Shown here piece by piece: positions 1 to 5,512 of a stretch of 5,512 nt of DNA. Every line of letters starts with the position of its first letter. Position 1 is the stretch's first letter. Origin of the DNA: JANQIO01 sp036351375 (GTDB taxonomy: Bacteria > Pseudomonadota > Gammaproteobacteria > Pseudomonadales > Halieaceae). The stretch covers positions 1 to 5,512 of the forward strand of contig JAZBOY010000072.1 of the NCBI GenBank assembly GCA_036351375.1. Direction: 5' to 3'. The position numbers and the translations under genes were made by a program. The notes under the pieces are model-generated. The model was not told the origin of the DNA and ran no database searches. It saw nothing but the letters and a program-made list of their open reading frames with translations.

Positions 1-2382
1 CGGGAAGTCAACGCGGTCAACGCCGAGTACCAGATGGGGCTGAATACCGACGCTCGCCGCAACCTGGATGTGGCGCGGGAAACCGTCAACCCCGAGCACC
101 CCTACAGCGTGCTGGGGGTAGGTACTTCCGACACGCTGGCAGACCGTCCCGGCCACGCCGTGCGCGACGACCTGCTGAAGTTCTACGCCGAGTACTACTC
201 CGCCAACTTGATGACCCTGGCGGTGCTGGGCAGCGAAAGCCTGGACGAACTGGAGGCCATGGTGCGGGACATCTTTGCGCCGGTGCCCAACCACCAGGTC
301 AGCATCGCGGACATCGATGCCCCGCTGTATACCCCCGAGCAACTGCCGCAGCTGGTGTACATCCAGCCCCAGGCCAGCGCCCGCTCGCTGACGGTGGCGT
401 TCCCGATCCCCAACCTGACGGACCGCTACCGCGCCAAGCCGCTGATGTACATCGGCAACCTGATCGGCCACGAGGGCGAAGGCAGTCTGCTTTCCTTGTT
501 GAAAGCAGAGGGCTGGGCTGAAGCGCTGGGCGCCGGTTCCGGCATCAGCTACCGCGGTGGTGCGGCCTTCCAGGTGTCGGTCAATCTCACCGAAGCCGGG
601 CTCGCCGAGCGCGACCAGGTGGTGCGCAAGCTGTTCGAATACATCCAGATGCTGCGGGAAGAGGGTCCCCAGCGTGCGCTCTACCGCGAGCAGTCGCAGC
701 TGGCGGCCCTGGCCTTCCGCTTCCGGGAAGAAGCCGAGCCGCTGGGCTATGTGGCAGGTCTTGCCAACGACATGCACACGCTGGCGCCCCGCGATGTGTT
801 GAGCGGCAACTACCTGATGGAGGACTACCAGCCCGCCCTCATCGAGGAACTCTTGAACGAGTACTTCGTGCCGGGCAATGCGGTAGTCACTGTAACGGCA
901 CCGGGCCTGCCGGTGGACCGGACGAGCGAGTTCTACGGCACCCCATACTCGGTGCGCACCCTGGACCTGGCGGCCACCGGTTGGGACAACATCCAGACGG
1001 TGGATGCACGGCTGCACCTGCCCGCCGCCAACGAGTTCATTGCCGACAATGTCGAGCTGTTGCCCGCGAGCGGAGAAGTCGGCGAGACACCGGCACTGGT
1101 GGTGGACGACCCGCGCCTGCGCGTCTGGTTCCTGCAGGACACCGTCTACCAGGTACCCCGCGGCAACCTGCTGGCCAACTTCCTCACCGCCGAGGTCAAC
1201 GGCACGGTTGAGCAGGCGGCGGCGTCTGAACTGTATGTGGCACTGCTGCGCGACGCGGTCAACGAATACACCTACCCGGCCTACCTGGCGGGGCTCAACT
1301 TCGGCATCGCGGCCAACAGCCGCGGCATCGGCCTGACGGTGAGCGGCTACAACGACAAGCAGCTGGTGCTGCTGGAGCGCATCGTCGAATCGATCGCGGC
1401 GGCCCGCCTGGATAACGGCCGCTTCGACAATATCCGCAGCGACCTGGTGCGCAGCTATGAGAATGTGAAGACCGCACCCGCCTTCCGGCAGGTGTCCAGC
1501 GATGCCCGCCGGCTGCTGCTGACTGGCCGCTTCCGCGAGCAGGACATGATAGCCGCTTTGCAGGCGCTGACCCCGGAGGCGGTAGCGGCCCATGCCGACA
1601 CCCTGTGGAACTCAAGTCGCGTGGACCTGCTGCTGAACGGCAACTACAGCCGCAAGGATGTCGACACCGCCACCCGGGTGCTGGCGCCGCTGATGCAGCA
1701 GGAGCTGGCGCTGTCGGCGCCGGCGCCGCGCATCGTGAGGCTGGCAGCGGGCGAAGACCTGGTGTACAGCGCCGAGGTGGAGCATGAGGACTCGGTGCTG
1801 TTCTGGTACCTGCAGGCGCCGGATGACAGCATTCGCAGCCGCGCCCTGGCAGGCCTTACCGGGCAGGCCATCAGCGCCGACTTTTTTGAGGAGCTGCGCA
1901 CCGAACGGCAGCTGGGCTACGTGGTCAGCGCCTTCCCCTGGCCGCTGCTGGACGTACCGGCCGTCGCCATGATGGTGCAGTCGCCCAGTGCCAGCGCCAC
2001 GGCGGTATGGGAAGAATCGCGGGCTTTCCTCGAGCGCCAGGTCGGTGACAACGGCGTCAGCGCCGAGCGCTTCCAGCGCCACCAGGCGGCCCTGCTCAAA
2101 GATGTGCTGCGGCCCCACAAGAATCTCGCTGAACAGTCCCAGTACTTTTGGCGCGAGATTGCCCGCGGACAGTTCCAGTTCGACGGTCGCGAGCAGCTCG
2201 CGACCGCGGTTGAGGACATCGAGTTCAACGAGTGGCTGGGCTGGTACCGGCAGGTGATTCTCGACGATCCCGCGTCACTGGTGCTGGCAGCACCGGGCCG
2301 CTGGGGCGAGGTACCCGAGGGCACCGCCGTGGCCAGCGACGCCGAACTGCAGGCTTCGCGCGCGTTCTACCAGCGCCACTGA
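1..2382 (+). CDS. M16 family zinc metallopeptidase (insulinase/pitrilysin type), 5'-truncated
   Basis: This is the last 793 codons of a large M16A peptidase (insulysin, pitrilysin/protease III), which cuts small peptides inside a closed two-half chamber; E. coli pitrilysin is periplasmic. The frame is open from base 1, and the ATG at 34 is internal because conserved family sequence (REVNAVNAEYQ) precedes it. Glu9 (25-27) aligns with the third zinc ligand (Glu189 of human IDE) and Glu2 with IDE Glu182. The HxxEH motif and any signal peptide lie upstream, so about 150-180 residues are missing from a protein of about 950. Landmarks in window numbering are LIGHEGEGSLLS at 154-165 (exosite strand region), GYNDKQ at 449-454, and ELRTERQLGY at 631-640, whose Arg633 and Tyr640 match the substrate-binding Arg824/Tyr831 of IDE. 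Rough domain order is the end of domain 1, domain 2 (about 50-225), the middle domain (about 235-515), an Ala/Pro linker near 570-577, and the C-terminal inactive domain. No frameshift is seen. The family call is certain; the physiological substrate and cellular location are not visible. Confidence 0.95.
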   Translation, partial: REVNAVNAEYQMGLNTDARRNLDVARETVNPEHPYSVLGVGTSDTLADRPGHAVRDDLLKFYAEYYSANLMTLAVLGSESLDELEAMVRDIFAPVPNHQVSIADIDAPLYTPEQLPQLVYIQPQASARSLTVAFPIPNLTDRYRAKPLMYIGNLIGHEGEGSLLSLLKAEGWAEALGAGSGISYRGGAAFQVSVNLTEAGLAERDQVVRKLFEYIQMLREEGPQRALYREQSQLAALAFRFREEAEPLGYVAGLANDMHTLAPRDVLSGNYLMEDYQPALIEELLNEYFVPGNAVVTVTAPGLPVDRTSEFYGTPYSVRTLDLAATGWDNIQTVDARLHLPAANEFIADNVELLPASGEVGETPALVVDDPRLRVWFLQDTVYQVPRGNLLANFLTAEVNGTVEQAAASELYVALLRDAVNEYTYPAYLAGLNFGIAANSRGIGLTVSGYNDKQLVLLERIVESIAAARLDNGRFDNIRSDLVRSYENVKTAPAFRQVSSDARRLLLTGRFREQDMIAALQALTPEAVAAHADTLWNSSRVDLLLNGNYSRKDVDTATRVLAPLMQQELALSAPAPRIVRLAAGEDLVYSAEVEHEDSVLFWYLQAPDDSIRSRALAGLTGQAISADFFEELRTERQLGYVVSAFPWPLLDVPAVAMMVQSPSASATAVWEESRAFLERQVGDNGVSAERFQRHQAALLKDVLRPHKNLAEQSQYFWREIARGQFQFDGREQLATAVEDIEFNEWLGWYRQVILDDPASLVLAAPGRWGEVPEGTAVASDAELQASRAFYQRH
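2184..2206. repeat. Perfect 23-bp palindrome inside the M16 gene
   Basis: The arms CGGTCGCGAG (2184-2193) and CTCGCGACCG (2197-2206) are exact reverse complements around the spacer CAG, whose outer bases also pair, leaving a single central A. It lies in frame inside the peptidase gene (encoding part of DGREQLATA), about 175 bases before the stop codon. It could form an RNA hairpin or be a symmetric protein-binding site, but nothing in the sequence shows a function, and it may be a chance product of GC-rich coding sequence. Confidence 0.6.
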
Positions 2383-2448
2383 GCAGGCCAGTGACGCTGC
2401 AGCAAAGAAGTACGCAGCGATTACATTTCATTCGTATTCATAGGGCTT

Positions 2449-2470
2449 CCGGCACTGATTGCAGTGCCGG
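2449..2470. promoter_or_regulatory. Palindrome upstream of aceE: candidate operator or hairpin
   Basis: The 9-base arms CCGGCACTG (2449-2457) and CAGTGCCGG (2462-2470) are perfect inverted repeats around ATTG. With a 2x2 internal loop, GGGC (2443-2446) can also pair with GCCT (2473-2476), which lengthens the stem as RNA. No run of T follows on either strand, so it is a poor intrinsic terminator for the M16 gene. Its centre (about 2459.5) is close to 58 bases before the predicted aceE transcription start and it ends 13 bases before the -35 box, which would suit an activator or repressor site. It does not look like the E. coli PdhR operator (AATTGGT/ACCAATT type). The symmetry is seen directly; the regulatory role is inferred. 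Confidence 0.5.
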
Positions 2471-2483
2471 CGGCCTCACTTGC

Positions 2484-2511
2484 TTGAAACGCCATGCTTG
2501 CGGGGTAAAAT
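2484..2511 (+). promoter_or_regulatory. Predicted sigma70-type promoter of aceEF
   Basis: A -35 box TTGAAA (2484-2489, five of six consensus bases) and a -10 box TAAAAT (2506-2511, five of six) are separated by 16 bases. Transcription would begin near 2517-2519, giving a leader of about 30 bases that contains the aceE ribosome binding site. This is the best promoter match I found in the 166-base gap and stands out from the GC-rich surroundings. It would drive aceE and aceF together. The assignment rests on sequence match only. Confidence 0.65.
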
Positions 2512-2537
2512 CGAGTGCCCCGCAGATACCCCCGGGC

Positions 2538-2543
2538 AGGAGA
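2538..2543 (+). promoter_or_regulatory. aceE ribosome binding site (decides the start)
   Basis: AGGAGA lies five bases before the ATG at 2549. The frame stays open upstream to a TTG at 2459, which would add 30 residues, but that stretch covers the palindrome and promoter, has no family similarity and has no such site in front of it. The ATG at 2549 gives 883 residues, matching the 887 of E. coli AceE. Confidence 0.85.
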
Positions 2544-2548
2544 CCCCA

Positions 2549-5200
2549 ATGATCGAGGACAAGGACCCAATCGAGACCCAGGAGTGGCTCGACGCGCTGG
2601 ATGCTGTGGTCAAGCACGAGGGTCCTGACCGGGCGGCCTACCTGCTGCGCCGTCTGTCCGAACAGGCAGTCATGCGGCAAACCCGCCTGCCGATGGCGAT
2701 TACCACGCCGTTCCGCAACACCATTCCACCGAATACGGAAAAGCGCATGCCGGGCGACCTGTTCATGGAGCGCAAGATTCGCTCGCTGGTGCGCTGGAAT
2801 GCGCTGGCCATGGTAATGCGCGCCAATGACAACGATGAAGGCCTGGGCGGGCACATCTCCAGCTTTTCATCCAGCGCCACGCTGTACGACGTGGGCTACA
2901 ACTATTTCTTCCGCGGCGCCGAGGGCGATCATCTCGGTGACATGATCTTCTACCAGGGGCACAGCGCGCCGGGGATGTATGCGCGCTCCTATCTCGAAGG
3001 CCGCTTCAATGAAGAGCAGCTCGATAACTTCCGCCGCGAGGTCGACGGCAACGGCCTGTCGTCCTATCCCCACCCCTGGCTGATGCCCGACTACTGGCAA
3101 TTCCCCACTGTGTCGATGGGGCTGGGCCCCATTCAGGCCATCTACCAGGCCCACGTGATGAAGTACCAGCAGAGTCGCGGCCTGGTCGACCACGGCGACC
3201 GCCGGGTGTGGTGTTTCATGGGCGACGGCGAGTGCGACGAGCCCGAATCACTGGGCGCGATCTCGCTGGCCGGTCGCGAGAAGCTCGACAAGCTGACCTT
3301 CGTGGTGAACTGCAACCTGCAGCGCCTGGACGGTCCGGTTCGCGGCAACGGCAAGATCATCCAGGAGCTGGAAGGTATTTTCCGCGGCGCCGGCTGGAAG
3401 GTGTTCAAGGTGATCTGGGGGCGGCACTGGGACCCGCTGCTGGAAAACGACGAGAGCGGCCTGCTGCAGCAGCGCATGGACGAGGTCTGCGACGGCGAGC
3501 TGCAGAACTACAAGTACAACGGCGGCGCCTACACCCGCGAACATTTTTTCGGCAAGTACCCGGAGACGCTCAAGCTGGTGGAGCACCTGTCGGACCAGGA
3601 CATCATGTACCTGAACCGCGGCGGCCACGACCCCTACAAGATTTACGCTGCCTATGCGGAAGCGGTGGCCACCGAAGAGCGCCCCACGGTGGTGCTGGCC
3701 ATGACCGTGAAAGGCTACGGCACTGGTGAGGCCGGCGAGGCCAACAACGAAACGCACTCGCTGAAGAAGCTCGACATCGAGAGCCTCAAGGCCTTCCGCG
3801 ACCGCTTCGGCATTCCCATCAGCGATGCGGAGCTGAAGAGCGTGCCCTACTACCGGCCCTCGCCGGACAGCCCGGAACTGCGTTACATGGCAGAGCGGCG
3901 CCAGTCCCTCGGTGGGCAGATACCCAGCCGTCGCAATGAGTTCGACGGCCTGGAAGTGCCGTCACTGGAAGACCTGGGTGGCCAGCTCAAGGGCAGCGGC
4001 AAGCGCGAGATTTCTACCACCATGTCTTTCGTGCGCACCCTTTCGACCCTGGTGAAAGACAAGAAGATCGGTGAGCGGGTAGTGCCGATAGTGCCCGACG
4101 AGGCGCGCACCTTCGGCATGGAGGGCATGTTCCGCCAGCTCGGCATCTACTCCTCCGTGGGCCAGCGCTACACGCCCCAGGATGCTGGCCAGATCATGTT
4201 CTACAAGGAAGACATCAAGGGACAGATCATGGAGGAGGGCATCAACGAGGCCGGCGCCTTCTCCGCCTGGCTGGCCCATGCCACCAGTTACTCCACCAGC
4301 GGTTTCCCGATGGTGCCGTTCTATATCTTCTATTCGATGTTCGGCTTCCAGCGCATCGGCGACCTGGCTTGGGCGGCCGGCGACAGCCAGGCGCGCGGCT
4401 TCCTGATTGGCGCCACCGCCGGGCGCACCACCCTGAACGGCGAAGGCCTGCAGCACCAGGACGGCCACAGCCACGTGCTGGCCAGCACCATTCCCAACTG
4501 CCGGGCCTACGACCCCGCCTACGCCTACGAGCTGACCGTCATCATCCAGGACGGCATGCGGCGCATGTTCGAAGACAAGGAAAACGTCTTCTATTACATC
4601 ACCACTATGAACGAGAACTATGTGCAGCCGGAGATGCCGCCGGGTTCGGAAGCGGGCATCGTCAAGGGCCTGTACCCGCTGAGCAAGAGCAGCAAGCGGA
4701 ATAAACTTGCAGTCGACCTGATCGGCGGCGGCACCATCCTGCGTGAAGTCGAGGCGGCCGCCGAGATTCTCGAGCAGGACTACAAGGTGGCCTGCAACGT
4801 GTGGAGCATGACCAGCGCCAACGAACTGCAGCGCGAAGGCAAGTCGGTGGAGCGTTGGAACCTGATGCATCCTGAAGAAGAGCCGCGCATACCTTATGTG
4901 ACAGAGTGCCTGGCAGATGCCAGGGGCCCGGTGATCGCGGCTACCGACTACATCAAGGCCTATGCCGATCAACTGCGCGAATTCATTCCCGGCCGCTACG
5001 TGACGCTGGGTACTGACGGCTTCGGCCGCAGCGATACCCGCAGCAAGCTGCGCAAGCATTTCGAAGTGAGTCGCGAATACATCGTGCTGGCCGCGCTGAA
5101 GGCGCTGGCAGATGACGGCAAGCTGCCGGCGGCTGATGTCGGCAAGGCGATGAAGAAGCTCAGCATCAATCCCGACAAGCCCGACCCGGTGGTCTTGTGA
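2549..5200 (+). CDS. aceE: Pyruvate dehydrogenase E1 component (homodimeric type), complete
   Basis: AceE decarboxylates pyruvate on thiamine diphosphate (ThDP) and transfers the acetyl group to the lipoyl arm of AceF in the cytoplasmic pyruvate dehydrogenase complex, feeding acetyl-CoA to the TCA cycle. The 883 residues align along their full length with E. coli AceE (887), with key sites shifted by a constant four positions. Visible sites: an N-terminal segment (DPIETQEWLDALD, near 5-17) of the part that contacts E2; His102 and His138 (E. coli 106, 142); the ThDP/Mg motif GDGECDEPES at 225-234, with metal ligands Asp226 and Asn256 in NCNLQRLDGP; His403 in the mobile active-site loop (E. coli His407); catalytic Glu567 in EGINEAGA (E. 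coli Glu571); and His636 in GLQHQDGHSH (E. coli His640). Three domains are expected at about 1-466, 467-696 and 697-883, the last with LGTDGFGRSDTR. All catalytic residues checked are present. The gene starts an operon with aceF 49 bases downstream. GDGECDE and INEAGA match recalled Pseudomonas AceE better than E. coli. Confidence 0.99.
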   Translation: MIEDKDPIETQEWLDALDAVVKHEGPDRAAYLLRRLSEQAVMRQTRLPMAITTPFRNTIPPNTEKRMPGDLFMERKIRSLVRWNALAMVMRANDNDEGLGGHISSFSSSATLYDVGYNYFFRGAEGDHLGDMIFYQGHSAPGMYARSYLEGRFNEEQLDNFRREVDGNGLSSYPHPWLMPDYWQFPTVSMGLGPIQAIYQAHVMKYQQSRGLVDHGDRRVWCFMGDGECDEPESLGAISLAGREKLDKLTFVVNCNLQRLDGPVRGNGKIIQELEGIFRGAGWKVFKVIWGRHWDPLLENDESGLLQQRMDEVCDGELQNYKYNGGAYTREHFFGKYPETLKLVEHLSDQDIMYLNRGGHDPYKIYAAYAEAVATEERPTVVLAMTVKGYGTGEAGEANNETHSLKKLDIESLKAFRDRFGIPISDAELKSVPYYRPSPDSPELRYMAERRQSLGGQIPSRRNEFDGLEVPSLEDLGGQLKGSGKREISTTMSFVRTLSTLVKDKKIGERVVPIVPDEARTFGMEGMFRQLGIYSSVGQRYTPQDAGQIMFYKEDIKGQIMEEGINEAGAFSAWLAHATSYSTSGFPMVPFYIFYSMFGFQRIGDLAWAAGDSQARGFLIGATAGRTTLNGEGLQHQDGHSHVLASTIPNCRAYDPAYAYELTVIIQDGMRRMFEDKENVFYYITTMNENYVQPEMPPGSEAGIVKGLYPLSKSSKRNKLAVDLIGGGTILREVEAAAEILEQDYKVACNVWSMTSANELQREGKSVERWNLMHPEEEPRIPYVTECLADARGPVIAATDYIKAYADQLREFIPGRYVTLGTDGFGRSDTRSKLRKHFEVSREYIVLAALKALADDGKLPAADVGKAMKKLSINPDKPDPVVL

Positions 5201-5250
5201 TGGGCATCGTAGTGGGTGACTGCAAGAGCAACGGATTAAGGACCGCGTAG
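5200..5250 (+). other. 16-codon mini-ORF linking aceE to aceF (possible translational coupler)
   Basis: An ATG at 5200-5202 shares one base with the aceE stop (TGATG), and the frame reads MGIVVGDCKSNGLRTA before TAG at 5248-5250, whose last base is the first base of the aceF GTG (TAGTG). GGTGG at 5188-5192, seven bases before the ATG, could act as a weak ribosome binding site. A ribosome ending aceE could restart here, cross the gap, and end exactly at the aceF start. The geometry is seen directly; translation is not shown. A 17-codon open frame is easily produced by chance, and the peptide resembles nothing I know. Confidence 0.25.
5237..5242 (+). promoter_or_regulatory. aceF ribosome binding site (supports the GTG start)
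   Basis: TAAGGA lies seven bases before GTG 5250-5252. An in-frame TGA at 5217-5219 blocks any long upstream extension, and no ATG lies between it and the GTG. The lipoyl-domain similarity begins only a few residues after this start. Confidence 0.8.
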
Positions 5251-5512
5251 TGGCTAAAGAGACGCTTACAGTCCCTGATATAGGCGGCGCGGAAGACGCC
5301 GAGGTCATCGAGGTCAGTGTCGCCGTGGGCGACACCATCGAGCTCGAGCAGAGCCTCATTGTGCTGGAATCCGACAAGGCTTCCATGGAGATTCCCGCGG
5401 AAGCCGCGGGCACCGTGGTGGAGGTGCTGGCAAAAGAAGGGGACAACCTCAAGGAAGGTGACCCGATCGTGGTGGTGGACACCGCCGGCGACAGCAGCGC
5501 GGAAGCCCCCGC
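5250..5512 (+). CDS. aceF: Dihydrolipoyl acetyltransferase, pyruvate dehydrogenase E2 (3'-truncated; first lipoyl domain)
   Basis: AceF forms the core of the pyruvate dehydrogenase complex. Its lipoyl-lysine arms carry the acetyl group from AceE to the acetyltransferase site, where it is passed to CoA. Only 87 complete codons lie in the window. They form one biotinyl/lipoyl domain (about 3-77), with VPDIGGAEDAEVIEV at the N-terminus, a hairpin turn bearing the lipoylation motif ESDKASMEIP with Lys43 (5376-5378), and the closing strand GDPIVVVD. From residue 79 an Ala/Gly/Ser/acidic stretch looks like the start of the flexible linker usual between lipoyl domains. The number of lipoyl domains, the E1/E3-binding domain and the catalytic domain are beyond the right edge. 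The start is GTG, set by TAAGGA at 5237-5242. Position directly after aceE and the DKASME motif favour E2p over the 2-oxoglutarate enzyme E2. Confidence 0.96.
   Translation, partial: MAKETLTVPDIGGAEDAEVIEVSVAVGDTIELEQSLIVLESDKASMEIPAEAAGTVVEVLAKEGDNLKEGDPIVVVDTAGDSSAEAP

Noticed and set aside
34..36. ATG as the start of the M16 gene
   Set aside because: The frame is open to the window edge, and the preceding codons encode the conserved REVNAVNAE zinc-ligand segment, so this Met is internal.
1714..1727. GC-only palindrome (CGGCGCCGGCGCCG) in the M16 gene
   Set aside because: It is low-complexity GC sequence that encodes an Ala/Pro linker; this is expected from codon bias.
2443..2476. Intrinsic terminator of the M16 gene
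   Set aside because: The hairpin is convincing but no T-tract follows on either strand, so I list it as a candidate operator or hairpin rather than a terminator.
2459..2548. TTG start adding 30 residues to AceE
   Set aside because: The added stretch covers the palindrome, promoter and ribosome binding site, has no family similarity, and would make the protein longer than its homologues.
3962..5482. A 506-codon open frame on the minus strand spanning most of the second half of aceE and into aceF
   Set aside because: It lies wholly opposite two well-conserved genes, is low in recognisable motifs and rich in Ala/His/Val runs typical of antisense frames in GC-rich DNA, and I see no convincing ribosome binding site or promoter for it.

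Overview
The window comes from a GC-rich bacterial chromosome. AceE and AceF are of the long, homodimeric-E1 type found in Gammaproteobacteria, and recalled AceE sequences from Pseudomonas look closer than the one from E. coli. My best guess is a marine-type high-GC gammaproteobacterium. That placement is inference, because the window has no rRNA or other marker gene.

Layout: all genes are on the + strand. Bases 1-2382 are the 3' part of a large zinc metallopeptidase of family M16 (insulinase/pitrilysin type). Its N-terminal part, with the HxxEH motif, lies outside the window. Bases 2383-2548 are a non-coding gap holding a perfect 9-bp-arm palindrome, a good sigma70-type promoter and a strong ribosome binding site. 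Bases 2549-5200 are a complete aceE (pyruvate dehydrogenase E1). A 49-base gap follows, then the start of aceF (dihydrolipoyl acetyltransferase E2), with a GTG start at 5250; the gene runs off the right edge inside or just after its first lipoyl domain.

Function: AceE decarboxylates pyruvate on thiamine diphosphate and reductively acetylates the lipoyl-lysine arms of AceF, which passes the acetyl group to CoA. The two genes form the usual aceEF operon, apparently driven from the promoter just upstream of aceE. No pdhR regulator gene sits directly upstream; the neighbour is the M16 peptidase, which has no known role in the complex and is probably a separate transcription unit.

Most of the window is ordinary core metabolism, and I see no new multi-gene system. 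The points that merit a second look are: a 16-codon mini-ORF that joins the aceE stop to the aceF start by one-base overlaps at both ends; the palindrome placed just upstream of the aceE promoter; the closer resemblance of the peptidase to animal insulin-degrading enzyme than to E. coli pitrilysin; and a 23-bp perfect palindrome inside the peptidase gene.
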